NCBI GenBank assembly: GCA_964243435.1
Contig: CAXTFM010000003.1
Span: forward strand, 8,872 to 72,871
Origin: RH-AL1 sp964243435
GTDB taxonomy: Bacteria > Pseudomonadota > Alphaproteobacteria > Rhizobiales > Beijerinckiaceae
Direction of reading: 5' to 3'
DNA length: 64,000 bases
Positions within the stretch are counted from its first letter, which is position 1. Every line of letters begins with the position of its first letter. Shown in pieces: positions 34,946 through 43,994 of this stretch. Both the position numbers and the translations under genes were made by a program. The notes beneath the pieces are model-generated. The model searched no databases and was not told where the DNA came from. It saw only the letters and a list, made by a program, of their open reading frames with translations.

Positions 34946-35305
34946 CTAGCGGGGGTCGACGCCGAGCCTGTGCATGCAGGTGCGCCGGTATTCCTTGCGC
35001 TCCGCGCCCTTGCCCTTCTTGACGTCGAGACCCTTGGCATCCGCCTCGTCCGAGCACTTCGCGAGGAAGGCCTTGATCTGGGCGCTGGTGAACTTCGGCT
35101 TGACGTCGCCGGCCTTGGTGTCGCCGGCTTTGGCGTCCGTGACCTTGGCGTCGGCATCCTTGACGGCAGGCTTACCGTCCGAGGCAGGCTTTCCATCAGC
35201 CGCAGGCTTGCCGTCGGCCGTTTGCGCGCTCGCGCCGAGACACGTCGGACCGGCAAGCGCGACGCCGAGAAGCGCGGCGAGGGCAAAAATCTTCGTTGCG
35301 TGCAT
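34946..35305 (-). CDS. PsiF-like exported protein
   Basis: A 119-residue protein with a Sec signal peptide (MHATKIFALAALLGVALAGPTCLGASAQ), a low-complexity Asp/Gly/Lys/Ala region of short repeats (DGKPA and DAKAGDTKAGD types) and a C-terminal block FLAKCSDEADAKGL ... AERKEYRRTCMHRLG. Two Cys residues with the R-x-x-C ending match the PsiF repeat pattern; the family was named for phosphate-starvation induction in E. coli but its function is unknown. AAGGAG eight bases before ATG 35305 fixes the start. Confidence 0.8.
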   Translation of the reverse strand: MHATKIFALAALLGVALAGPTCLGASAQTADGKPAADGKPASDGKPAVKDADAKVTDAKAGDTKAGDVKPKFTSAQIKAFLAKCSDEADAKGLDVKKGKGAERKEYRRTCMHRLGVDPR

Positions 35306-35753
35306 GTTCGTCACTCCTTCACGGCGCCTGGGTCCATATGGGGCCGGGCGCGTGTATTGGCGATGAATGCGGCGTCAGTCGGCGTGGGGCACGCTCCGCG
35401 TACCGGCGGCGCGTCGCGCTTACCCGGCGTGGACAGGTCGGTTCGCGGATCCGTCTCGGCTGTAAGCGCCACGCGCGGCAGCGCACAGGTCGCCGCCGGG
35501 CGGAAAGCGGGAGGGGATGACGCGGTTCAAGCGGCTCGCGCGGCGGCGAACCGTGACGCGCAATGGTCTCGTCTCGCAAGACCATACGCCTCGATCTCAT
35601 TCTGACCGGGATGAGCGCGCACCGCAGGAAAAGCGTCGCGATGTGACGATCAAGCGGCAGTTGATGCCCGGAGGATAACTCCCACGGCATGGCCCAGAGA
35701 GCGAAAAGGGCCCGCAAGGAGCCCTTCTGCCGATCGCTCGTGTTCGCGGGCGT
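35306..35753. other. Intergenic region between psiF-like gene and trxA
   Basis: About 450 bases. It holds the psiF-like promoter, the trxA terminator, and an unexplained 7-bp inverted repeat with a 9-base loop (ATGGTCT 35563-35569 with AGACCAT 35579-35585). I see no gene I can support. Confidence 0.55.
35703..35729 (-). terminator. Rho-independent terminator of trxA
   Basis: Read on the minus strand, the arms AAGGGC and GCCCTT (35721-35726 and 35706-35711) form a stem, followed by TTTTCGC. It lies 28 bases after the trxA stop. Confidence 0.75.
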
Positions 35754-36074
35754 TCAGATCGCCGCGTCGATCCAGCGCTTCAGCTCGCCCTTCGGGGCAG
35801 CGCCGACCTTTTGCGACGTCATCTTGCCGTCCTTGTAGATCATCAGCGTTGGGATGGAGCGAATGCCGAGCTGGCCGGCGATGCCCTGGTTTTCATCGAC
35901 GTTGACCTTGGCGATCTTGACCTTGCCCTCGTACTCCTTGGCGATCTCCTCCAGCGTCGGGCCGATCATCTTGCAGGGGCCGCACCATTCGGCCCAGAAA
36001 TCGACGACGACCGGCACGCTGGCGCCCAACACGTCGTCCTGGAAGCTGCTGTCCGTAACCTTGACCGTGCTCAT
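35754..36074 (-). CDS. trxA: Thioredoxin
   Basis: A 106-residue thioredoxin, the general cytoplasmic disulfide reductant. The active site is WCGPCKM (residues about 30-36) in VVVDFWAEWCGPCKMIGPTLEEIA; the cis-Pro is in IRSIPTLMIYKDG. Length is standard. AAGGA before ATG 36074 supports that start over upstream in-frame codons. It follows addA by 113 bases in the arrangement addB-addA-trxA common to alphaproteobacteria and is closed by a terminator. Confidence 0.97.
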   Translation of the reverse strand: MSTVKVTDSSFQDDVLGASVPVVVDFWAEWCGPCKMIGPTLEEIAKEYEGKVKIAKVNVDENQGIAGQLGIRSIPTLMIYKDGKMTSQKVGAAPKGELKRWIDAAI

Positions 36075-36187
36075 GCCGTGTCCTTGTCCGATGGGCGAAT
36101 GCGGCATCCGATGAGCGGATGCCACGCTCGCCACCCTTTCCATGAAAGGTAAGGGAAGGGCCTGCCACAATCAAGGCGAGGGCGAGA

Positions 36188-39100
36188 TCAGGGCGCGGCG
36201 AGCACGGCCGCGGCGGCGGCGTCGAGGTCGGCGGGGTCGAGTTCGACCACCACCGGCCCGCGCGTCCACACCAGCAGGGTGCGCATGGCGCGCCCCGGCC
36301 ACAGCGGCACCAGCACGCGCCGGTACAGCGCGACCTGGTCGCGATAGGCGCGGGGGATTTCGGCCGGCGGCTGGCCGGTCTTGAAGTCGGCCACGATGAC
36401 CGCCTCCGCCGTGACCACCAGCCGGTCGACGGTGCCGTCGACCTCGCGGGTGCCGCCGCCGGGCGCGTCGAGGCGCCCGCTCACCGTCACCTCGGCGCGC
36501 GCCGTTCCCGCGAACAGGTCGGCCAGGGCCGGGGCGTCGATCACGCCCAGCGCTTCCGCGAGCACGGCGTCGTGAAGGGCGACGGGGAAGGTGTGGGCGC
36601 GGGCCTGGAGGAAGGCGCGCCCGGCGCCGGCGCGTGCGGCCGGCGCCAGCGGGGGCAGGTGCTGCAGCAATTCGTGCAGCGCCGAGCCGTAGGCGAGGGC
36701 GCGCCGGCGCTCGGCCGTGCCCTCGCCGGCGCCGGGCAGGCCGCCGATGCGCGAGGGGCGCAACACCGGGGCCACCATGCGCGTCGGCAGCGGCTTGAAC
36801 AGCCATTCCGGCCCCCAGTCGAAGCGCGCCTGCGCGGCCGGCTCCATCGCGGCGCGGGGCGCGGGCGCCCCCGTGCCGGGCGTCGCGATGCGCCGCACGC
36901 TGTCCGCCTCCGCCCAGTGCGCGGGCACCTCCTCGCCGTGCTCGCCCAGCGACACCGCGACCATGGCGTTCCAGCACTCGGGCGGCGGCTCGCGGGCGCC
37001 ATTGAAGCCGGCGATGTAAAGGCGCTCCTCCGCCCGCGTGAGGGCGACGTAGAGCAGCCGGCGGTATTCGCCCATCGCCGCCTGTCGCTCGGCCGCGCGC
37101 GCCGCCGCCACCGCCGGCGGGTCCTCCTTCTTCAACGGCGACCACACGAGGAGCGGCGGTTCGCCGGTGTCCTTGTTGAGGTCGAACACCACCGGGTCGA
37201 GGCGTGGCGCCGGCACGCCGCAGGTGTCGGGCAGGAACACCACCTTGGCTTCCAATCCCTTGGCGGCGTGAACGGTCATCACCCGCACGAAGGCGCCCGG
37301 CCCCTCCATGTCGCGCTTGACGGTGGTGTCCAGCGCCTCGACCTCGGCAAGGAAGGCGCCGAGCGAGGGCGCGCCGAGGCCCTCGTGGTTGAGCGCGAGG
37401 CGGAGGAACTCGTCGATGGCGTCGTGGGCCTCCGCGCCGAGCCGCGCCTCCATCCGGCGGCGGCCGCCGTCGCGCCCCAGCAACTCGATGTAGAAGGCGA
37501 ACGGCGTGGTGGCGGCGGCGCGCTCGCCCCACAGTTGCAACGTCTCGCGGGCGGCGCGGTGGCGCGGGGCGGAGGAGGCGGCGAGCGCGGCCATCAGCGT
37601 GCCGGCGCGACCGGGGGCGAGCGCGATGAGGTCGTCGTCGTCGAGCCCGAACAGCGGCGACTTCAGCACGCAGGCGAGGCTGAGGTCGTCGGCCGGCAGC
37701 AGCGCCGTGCGCCCGGCGGCGACGAGGTCCATCACCGCGATGTGGTTGGCGACGTCGAGGCGGTCGGCGCCGGCGACGGGCACGTAATGCCGCTTCAGCG
37801 CCCGAATCATCGCCTCGAAGAAGCTGTTGCGGGTGCGCACCAGGATGAGCACGTCGCCGGGGCGCACCGGGCGGCGTGCGCCCGTCTTGTCGTGGACGTG
37901 GTCGGCGGAGTCGTGCGCCAGCATCGCCTTGATGCGCAGGGCGATGCGGTCGGCGACGGTGCTCGCCGGGTCGCGCTCGCCGGCGACGTCGAGCGGGATC
38001 GCCCAGTCCGCCGGGTCGGGCTCCGCTTCGGCCTTCACCCGCGGCCAGACCTCGACGAGGCCGGGCAGCGTCTTGATGCTTTCATGGACCGGCCAGACGT
38101 CGGGCGCCCGCACCAGGCCGTCCTGGTGCGCCGCACGCTCGAACACGGTGTCCACCGCGCCGAGGATGCCGGGCACGGATCGGAACGAGGTTTTGAGCAT
38201 CACCCGCTCGAAGGGCACCGCGCCGGCCCTGAAGCGCCGCTCGAAGGCGAGGCGCATGCGGTCGAACATCAAGGGCGCCGCGCCCTGGAACGAGAAGATC
38301 GACTGCTTGTCGTCGCCGACCACGAAGAAGGAGCGCCGGCGCGCCCCAGCCCCGGCGCCCGACGCGAAGTCGCCGGTCAGGCGCTCCAGGATCTGCCACT
38401 GCGCCTCGCTGGTATCCTGCGCCTCGTCGACGAGCACGTGGTCGATGCCGGCGTCGAGCTTGTGCAGCACCCAGCCGGCGTCGGATCGGCGCAGCAGGGC
38501 GAGCGTGCGCTCGATCAGGTCGTCGAAGTCGAGCAGGCCGCCGGCGATCTTGGCCTGGCGGTAGCGCTCCAGCGTGGCATCGGCGAGGACGAGCAGCGCG
38601 TCCGTGCGTTCCACCGCTTCGGCGATCCTGAGCTCGTCGTCGAGACGGGCGAGGCGCCCCTGCTCGGCATGAAGCTCCTCCTTGAGGCCGGGGTTCGCCG
38701 TGGCGACGGCCTTGGTCAGCAGCCGCTCGCGCGCCTTGTCGGCGCCGAAGAACACGGCGCGGTAGGCGGCGCAGGCGATCGCGTCGTCGTTCCTGGCGAG
38801 GGCCGCGGCGGCGGCGCGCAGCCGATCGGCCTGCGCCGCGTCGCTGGCGCCGCCGGCTGCGGCGAAGGCGGCGGCGAGGTCCGGCCAGCGTGCGGGCGCG
38901 ATGCCGTCGCGGACCATGGCGCGGCGCACCTCGGTGGGGGATGCCTCGTCGCCGCCGCCAAGCCGCCGGCGCAGGGTGGGCTGCACGTCGCTGCCGGCAC
39001 GGCGCGCCGCCGCGCGCCGGGCGATGGCCTGGGCGATCAGCCCCTCGATGCCGGCCGGCCCGGCGAGGTCGGCGACGAGCGCCAGCGCCATTCCCGCCGC

Positions 39101-39661
39101 GCCGGTCGAGCGCTGCGCCGCCTCGATGGCACCGCGCCGCGCCAGCCCCAGCATTTCGCCGGCGCGCAGGTCGTCGGTGACGGTGAAACGGGCGGGCACG
39201 TTGGCCTCGAAGGGGAACAGGTGCAGCAGCCGTTCGCAGAAGGCGTGGATGGTCTGGATCTTGAGGCCGCCGGGCGTTTCCACCGTGCGGGTGAAAAGGC
39301 GGCGCGCCAGCACGAGGTCGGTCGCGTCCGGTGGCGGCGCGCCGGTGGCGAGGATGGCGGCGCGCAGCTCGCCGTCGGCCAGCGCCGTCCATCCCGACAG
39401 GGTGTCGAAGACGCGCGTCGCCATCTGCGCCGCCGCCGCCTTGGTGAAGGTGAGGCAAAGGATCCTGGAGGGCGCCACGCCGCCGAGCAGCAGGCGGATC
39501 ACGCGCTGCGTCAGCACATGGGTCTTGCCCGAGCCGGCATTGGCCGAAACCCAGATCGAGCAGGCGGGGTCCGACGCCTTGCTTTGGCGCTCGCGCAGGT
39601 GGTCGGGGATGGCCGGCCCATGCGCGGCCACCCGGGACGCCACGGATGCGCGTGCGCTCAC
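36188..39661 (-). CDS. addA: Double-strand break repair helicase-nuclease AddA
   Basis: A 1157-residue UvrD-type helicase fused to a RecB-type nuclease; with AddB it resects DNA ends for RecA. Walker A is SANAGSGKTHVLTQRV (about residues 39-54), Walker B HVLVDEAQDTSEAQWQIL, then FVVGDDKQSIFSFQGA, MTVHAAKGLEAKVVFLPD and the helicase motif VALTRAEERLYIAG. The C-terminal PD-(D/E)XK nuclease shows ADFKTGQPP and QVALYRRVL. The GTG start overlaps the addB stop by four bases, matching the obligate complex. Length is normal for the alphaproteobacterial type. Confidence 0.96.
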   Translation of the reverse strand: MSARASVASRVAAHGPAIPDHLRERQSKASDPACSIWVSANAGSGKTHVLTQRVIRLLLGGVAPSRILCLTFTKAAAAQMATRVFDTLSGWTALADGELRAAILATGAPPPDATDLVLARRLFTRTVETPGGLKIQTIHAFCERLLHLFPFEANVPARFTVTDDLRAGEMLGLARRGAIEAAQRSTGAAGMALALVADLAGPAGIEGLIAQAIARRAAARRAGSDVQPTLRRRLGGGDEASPTEVRRAMVRDGIAPARWPDLAAAFAAAGGASDAAQADRLRAAAAALARNDDAIACAAYRAVFFGADKARERLLTKAVATANPGLKEELHAEQGRLARLDDELRIAEAVERTDALLVLADATLERYRQAKIAGGLLDFDDLIERTLALLRRSDAGWVLHKLDAGIDHVLVDEAQDTSEAQWQILERLTGDFASGAGAGARRRSFFVVGDDKQSIFSFQGAAPLMFDRMRLAFERRFRAGAVPFERVMLKTSFRSVPGILGAVDTVFERAAHQDGLVRAPDVWPVHESIKTLPGLVEVWPRVKAEAEPDPADWAIPLDVAGERDPASTVADRIALRIKAMLAHDSADHVHDKTGARRPVRPGDVLILVRTRNSFFEAMIRALKRHYVPVAGADRLDVANHIAVMDLVAAGRTALLPADDLSLACVLKSPLFGLDDDDLIALAPGRAGTLMAALAASSAPRHRAARETLQLWGERAAATTPFAFYIELLGRDGGRRRMEARLGAEAHDAIDEFLRLALNHEGLGAPSLGAFLAEVEALDTTVKRDMEGPGAFVRVMTVHAAKGLEAKVVFLPDTCGVPAPRLDPVVFDLNKDTGEPPLLVWSPLKKEDPPAVAAARAAERQAAMGEYRRLLYVALTRAEERLYIAGFNGAREPPPECWNAMVAVSLGEHGEEVPAHWAEADSVRRIATPGTGAPAPRAAMEPAAQARFDWGPEWLFKPLPTRMVAPVLRPSRIGGLPGAGEGTAERRRALAYGSALHELLQHLPPLAPAARAGAGRAFLQARAHTFPVALHDAVLAEALGVIDAPALADLFAGTARAEVTVSGRLDAPGGGTREVDGTVDRLVVTAEAVIVADFKTGQPPAEIPRAYRDQVALYRRVLVPLWPGRAMRTLLVWTRGPVVVELDPADLDAAAAAVLAAP

Positions 39662-42600
39662 GCCCCTTCCCCCTCGCTGCCGAGCGACCATTCGCGGACG
39701 CGGGCGAGGTGGTCGAAGTCGCCGTAGCTGCGGGCGTATTTCGGGTAGGGCCGCGAGGGATAGCCCGTGCCGGGGTCGCGGAAGCTCGACAGCATGCGCT
39801 TCAGGCCGTCGAAGTGGCGGCGGGCGACCTCCTCGAACGATTCGTCCTCGAAGGTGAGTTCGCGCACGGCGCCGCCGGTGCGGCCGCCGAGCTTGAGGTA
39901 GGTCGCCGCGACCGGCGCCATGTGCGGCGCGCCGAAACCGCCCTCGCGCAGCATGACGGCCTCCAGCGTGAGCTGCGGGGCGAAGCCGACCTGCACCTCG
40001 GCGAGGCCCGGCGGCTGCCCGGTCTTGTAGTCGATCAGCGTCGCCGAGCCGTCGCGGTGGCGGTCGATGCGGTCGGCGCGGGCGGTGAGGGTGAAGGGCG
40101 ACAGATCGGCGAGCGCGAAGGTGAGGCGCCCGTCGAACTCGGTGGCGATGGCGACGGCCGTTTCCCGTTGCGCGGCGTCGTAGCCGAGGAACAGCTCCAT
40201 GGTGCGGGCGATGATCGGCCAGCGGAAGGCGGCGAACACCGGGTCCTGGAGGGCCTCGGCGAACACCCGGCGCACGATCGCCTCGAGCGCGGCGCGGCGC
40301 GCGGCCGGCGTGCCGGCGGCGGCGGGATCGGCGGTGAACTCGTGCAGCGCCCGGTGCATCAGGCTGCCGAAGCCGGCCGGGTCGAGGTCGGCGCCGACCT
40401 GCGGCAGGGGCTGGAGCTTGAGGATGTGGGCGGCGTGGATCGTGTAAGGGTCGCGCCGCAGCGTTTCGACCTGGGTGACGCTGAGGCGCACCGGGCGCAG
40501 CGCCATCGGGGGCGTGGGGCGCGGCCGCTTCGCCGGCGCGGGGGCGACGGGGGAGCGATCGACGAGGCGCGCCAGTTCGACGAGGCGGGCGCCGCGCGCG
40601 CGGCACCCCTCCCATTGCGCGCCGCCGAGCGCGCCGAGGCGGAGGAGGAAGCGCGAGGGCACGCAGGGCGAGCCGCCGCGCTTCGCCGCGCGCGAGAGCA
40701 CCGCCGCGCGGTTGCCCATCGCCTGCGCGAAGTCGTGGGCGGTCTGTCCGATGCGCCGCTCGGGCGGCGACAGGCCGAGGTCGTGGCGCATCGGTCGGTT
40801 GAGGAAGGGGTCGGACTGCGCCGGCGGCGGCCAGATCGTCTCGTCGAGGCCGCCGAGCAGCACCACGTCGGCGGTCATCAGCCGCGCCTCGATGAGGCCG
40901 AAGATCTGCAGGCAGGGGTGCGGGCGGTCTGTGTTGCGCAGCGCCGCCTCCGCGGCGACGCGGGCGAAAAGCTGGCCGTAGCCCTCGGCGTCGAAGGTGA
41001 GGCCGGCGTCGGCCTCCAGTTCGGCGAAGATGTCGGCGAGCGCGGCATCCTCGTCGGCGGCGATCTCCGCGTCCAGCGTCACCGCTTCCACGGCGATGCG
41101 GTGCGCCGCGACCCAGGCTTCGAGCGGGTGCTCGCCCCGCAGCCGCATGAGCGGCGTGAGCGAGGCGGCAAGGTCGTCCCACAGCTCGGCCAGCGCCGCC
41201 CAGTCGTCGGCATCGATGGCGGCCTGCGCGGGATGGGCGTGGTGGTCGCCGGCGAGGGCGCGCGCTTCGGCGAAGACGGCGGCGGTCGACTTGGCGGCAA
41301 GGGCGACCGTGCGCAGCACGCCGACCTCCAGCTTGGCGGCGAGACGGGCGACGGCCTGGCGCGGGCGGCCGAACACGGCGAGCGGGTGCGCCAGCAGCGC
41401 GCCGGTGCCGCGCGCGTCGAGGCCGGCGGCGGCGGTGCCCATACCTGCCCCTCGCATGGCACCGCCGGTCGCCGCAACGGCGATGAGGCGCGCCACCACG
41501 CCGAGCGGGCGGTTGGCGAGCGGCTCGCCGCCGGTGTCCGCCACCTCGACGTTCCAGCGCAGCAGTTCGCCGCGCACGCGGCGCGCCAGCTCGCGATCGG
41601 GCGTCATCAGCGCGCCGGTGCGGCCCGGCACCTCCAGGATCTCGCGCATCGCGATGGCGAGGCACAGCGCTTCCTCGCGCTCGTCGGCCGCCTCGACCAG
41701 GGTGACACCGGCGAGCGCGGCGGCAAGGTCGGCAGGGGGCATGGCCTTGCGCCAGTCGCGCCAGCGTTCCGTGGTGTCAGCCGGGCGCAGCGCCTCGGCG
41801 ACGAAGCGGCAGCGCCGCGCCAGCACCGGGTCGGGCGCACCCAGCGGGCGCACGTCGGCGCGGGCGACGTCGAGCTCGCGCAGCAGCCGCGCCAGCGCCG
41901 CCTGCGGGTGGCCGAAGCTCGGCTCCTGTCCCTCGCCGAGGCGGCCGGACACGATGGTCCAGGCGGCCGCATCGAGGTCGGGGTCGAGGCCGGGCAGCAC
42001 CACGGCGCCGCGCGGGGAGGCGGCAATGGCGGCGAGCAGCCGCGCCGTCGCCCGATTGCTGCCGGTGGAACCGATCGCCACCACCGGCCCGCCGGCAGCG
42101 TCGGCGCCGTCACCGGCGAGCGCGCGGGCCTGCGCGTCCACCAGGGCGATCTGCCGGGCGGAGCGGTCGACGAGGCCGTGGGCGGCGAGGATCGCCGGCC
42201 ATTGGGTGACGGCGATGGACAGGAAGGTCGTGGTGATGCGCCAATAATCGTCGAACTCGGCCATGCGGAGGTCGTCGAGCGCGCGCCAGGCGACGTCCTC
42301 GATGGCGAACTCGTCGATGAGGTCGGCGAGGGCGCCGGCAAGCGCGAAGGCGTCGGCGCTCGACGTCGCGACGCGGAAGGCTTCGCTGTCGTCGACCGTG
42401 GCGGTGCCCGTGCCGTCCACGGTGCGCAGCGCGCCGCCGATCGCCTGCGCCCAGCGCTTGATGAGCGCCGCCAGCCGGAGCCGCCGCCACACGGGGCTCG
42501 CCGCCGGCGGCAGCGGCGCGCCGGCGGCGAGGTCCGCGCCGGGTCGCTCGTCGCTCGGATCGGTGAAGGCGAAGTCCGGTTCGGTGGCCTCCAGCGCACC

Positions 42601-42837
42601 GAGCGGGAGGATGCGCGGCAGCACCACCGAGCCGGTGCCAGAGCGGGCGCGGAAGGCGTCGGCGAGGGCGCGGGCGGAGCGCTGCGTCGGCACGAAGATG
42701 CGGGCGTCGGCGAGCCACAGCGGGTCGTCGGCCGCGCCGGGCGCACCCGGCACGACGTCGCCGGCGAGGAACGCGTCGACGAAAGTGTCGAGGAACGGGC
42801 AGGCGGGGGGGATGGTACACACGTTGCGCGCGCGCAT
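39658..42837 (-). CDS. addB: Double-strand break repair protein AddB
   Basis: A 1059-residue partner of AddA. The N-terminal region (CTIPPACPFLDTFVDAFL, WLADARIFVPTQRSARALADAF) is the alphaproteobacterial AddB type; the central helicase-like part is degenerate with LLGGLDETIWPPPAQSDPFLNRPMR as the conserved block, and the C-terminal nuclease carries ATLIDYKTGQPPGLAEVQVG with Asp and the YKTG Lys. In this group AddB contributes Chi-like recognition or nuclease activity rather than motor function. ATG 42837 gives the family N-terminus; the frame is open 950 bases further upstream over the Met-repeat genes, which I take as chance. Confidence 0.94.
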   Translation of the reverse strand: MRARNVCTIPPACPFLDTFVDAFLAGDVVPGAPGAADDPLWLADARIFVPTQRSARALADAFRARSGTGSVVLPRILPLGALEATEPDFAFTDPSDERPGADLAAGAPLPPAASPVWRRLRLAALIKRWAQAIGGALRTVDGTGTATVDDSEAFRVATSSADAFALAGALADLIDEFAIEDVAWRALDDLRMAEFDDYWRITTTFLSIAVTQWPAILAAHGLVDRSARQIALVDAQARALAGDGADAAGGPVVAIGSTGSNRATARLLAAIAASPRGAVVLPGLDPDLDAAAWTIVSGRLGEGQEPSFGHPQAALARLLRELDVARADVRPLGAPDPVLARRCRFVAEALRPADTTERWRDWRKAMPPADLAAALAGVTLVEAADEREEALCLAIAMREILEVPGRTGALMTPDRELARRVRGELLRWNVEVADTGGEPLANRPLGVVARLIAVAATGGAMRGAGMGTAAAGLDARGTGALLAHPLAVFGRPRQAVARLAAKLEVGVLRTVALAAKSTAAVFAEARALAGDHHAHPAQAAIDADDWAALAELWDDLAASLTPLMRLRGEHPLEAWVAAHRIAVEAVTLDAEIAADEDAALADIFAELEADAGLTFDAEGYGQLFARVAAEAALRNTDRPHPCLQIFGLIEARLMTADVVLLGGLDETIWPPPAQSDPFLNRPMRHDLGLSPPERRIGQTAHDFAQAMGNRAAVLSRAAKRGGSPCVPSRFLLRLGALGGAQWEGCRARGARLVELARLVDRSPVAPAPAKRPRPTPPMALRPVRLSVTQVETLRRDPYTIHAAHILKLQPLPQVGADLDPAGFGSLMHRALHEFTADPAAAGTPAARRAALEAIVRRVFAEALQDPVFAAFRWPIIARTMELFLGYDAAQRETAVAIATEFDGRLTFALADLSPFTLTARADRIDRHRDGSATLIDYKTGQPPGLAEVQVGFAPQLTLEAVMLREGGFGAPHMAPVAATYLKLGGRTGGAVRELTFEDESFEEVARRHFDGLKRMLSSFRDPGTGYPSRPYPKYARSYGDFDHLARVREWSLGSEGEGA

Positions 42838-42963
42838 GCCCGACGTGGTCGCGGAAACGCGCGGAGCGGTCAAGCCCCGCGGATGCGAACCGTGACGCCT
42901 TGGATCGCGGGCACGCCGCGCTAAGTTCTGCCCGCATACGTCCCGCACCATCCGAGAACAGCA

Positions 42964-43053
42964 ATGGAACCGATGAAGCCCATGGCACCCATGACGCCCA
43001 TGGAGCCGATGAAACCGATGGCGCCGATGCGGCCGATGATGCCGATGGAACCC
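42964..43053 (+). repeat. Met-x-Pro coding repeat, first copy
   Basis: Ninety bases of 9-bp ATG-NNN-CCN units, partly organised as 18-bp GAACCGATGAAGCCCATG-type pairs, at the 5' end of the first Met-Pro gene. Confidence 0.85.
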
Positions 43054-43659
43054 CTGCGCTTCGAGCGGTGGTGGCCCGACGAGTTCGGGCAGCCATCGAC
43101 CGCCGGCGGGCAGAACGGCCTCCGCTACGCCGTCTTCCCCGAGGCGCGACGCCTCCTCGTCGAGCGCGACGGCGCCCTCACCACCTACGACACCGGCGAC
43201 CATCGCATCGGCGGGGTGTCGTCCCAGCAGCAGAACGGCGGCGCGGCGAGCCTGAGCTTTTCGAGCCAGCACGGACCGCTGCGGCTGGAGGAGCTGCCGG
43301 TCGTCAACGGCGACAGCGCGGACGGCGGCACGGCGGCGCGGCGAGCAGAGCCCGGCCCGGCGCATTCGCACCAGGCGCACCGCCACCCCCACGCCGGGCG
43401 CGAGCCCGCGCGCGGCCATGCCCAGGTCGAGCCCGAGCGGCACCGCCCGAGCCGCCACGATGACGACGCCCGCGAGGGCGGGGGCGACGACCGTCCCGCA
43501 CCGCCCCGTGCTGTCGTCGGCGAACGCGTGGTGTTCAGCGAGGAAGGCGGGCCGACGCGCGCGATCCGGCTGCTGGTCCGGGGCGAGATGGACGTCGACC
43601 TGATCGAGGCGGTGGAGGATTTCCTGCGCCGTCAGAAGCGCCGGCTGACGCGCGGGTGA
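42964..43659 (+). CDS. Met-Pro repeat protein A, unknown function
   Basis: A 231-residue protein I cannot assign. Residues 1-30 are about ten M-x-P triplets (MEPMKPMAPMTPMEPMKPMA and onward). Residues about 31-112 form a compact core with WWPDEFGQPS, GGQNGLRYAVFP, LLVERDG, YDTGDHRIGGVS and SFSSQHGPLRLEEL. A His/Arg/Asp-rich linker (AHSHQAHRHPH, about 128-190) and a helical tail (DLIEAVEDFLRRQKRRL) follow. There is no signal peptide or membrane helix. The next gene is a shorter paralogue with the same repeat and core. Met-rich and His-rich stretches would suit metal binding, but that is inference. Confidence 0.78.
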   Translation: MEPMKPMAPMTPMEPMKPMAPMRPMMPMEPLRFERWWPDEFGQPSTAGGQNGLRYAVFPEARRLLVERDGALTTYDTGDHRIGGVSSQQQNGGAASLSFSSQHGPLRLEELPVVNGDSADGGTAARRAEPGPAHSHQAHRHPHAGREPARGHAQVEPERHRPSRHDDDAREGGGDDRPAPPRAVVGERVVFSEEGGPTRAIRLLVRGEMDVDLIEAVEDFLRRQKRRLTRG

Positions 43660-43682
43660 GCCGAGGTAAGGAAGAGAACGCG

Positions 43683-43736
43683 ATGGAACCGATGAAGCCC
43701 ATGGAACCAATGAAGCCCATGGAACCGATGAAGCCG
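43683..43736 (+). repeat. Met-x-Pro coding repeat, second copy
   Basis: Three tandem 18-bp units encoding MEPMKP with only third-position differences, at the 5' end of the second Met-Pro gene. Confidence 0.9.
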
Positions 43737-43988
43737 ATGGGTGGGAGCGAGGCGTGGTGGCCGAAGGACCTCGGCGAGCCGTCCTCATCGGGCGGGCAGA
43801 ACGGCATGCGCTACGCCTTCTTCCCCGATAAACGGCACCTGCTCATCGAGGAGAACGGCCGGACCATCGCCTATGACAGCGGCGACCACAAAATCAGCGG
43901 CGTATCGCAGGGGGGCGGTGGAAGCGCGCCGACCTTTTCCAGCCAGCACGGCACGGTGCGGCTCGACGAACTGTCAAAGGCCGGCTGA
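43683..43988 (+). CDS. Met-Pro repeat protein B, unknown function
   Basis: A 101-residue paralogue of the preceding gene. Residues 1-19 are three perfect MEPMKP units, then a GGSEAWWPKDLGEPSSSGGQ stretch leads into the shared core NGMRYAFFPDKRHLLIEENG, YDSGDHKISGVS and TFSSQHGTVRLDELSKAG, where it stops. It lacks the His-rich linker and helical tail of protein A, so the repeat plus core is the minimal unit. AAGGAAGAG before ATG 43683 favours this start over an upstream GTG. It follows protein A by 23 bases and ends six bases before the convergent P450 gene. Confidence 0.8.
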   Translation: MEPMKPMEPMKPMEPMKPMGGSEAWWPKDLGEPSSSGGQNGMRYAFFPDKRHLLIEENGRTIAYDSGDHKISGVSQGGGGSAPTFSSQHGTVRLDELSKAG

Positions 43989-43994
43989 AACGCC

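Noticed and set aside
36572..39727. Plus-strand open frame of 1051 codons opposite addA
   Set aside because: It is antisense to a fully recognisable addA with all helicase and nuclease motifs, and has no domain of its own.
42838..43788. N-terminal extension of addB over the Met-Pro repeat genes
   Set aside because: The family N-terminus begins at 42837; the upstream frame is the antisense of two plausible plus-strand genes.
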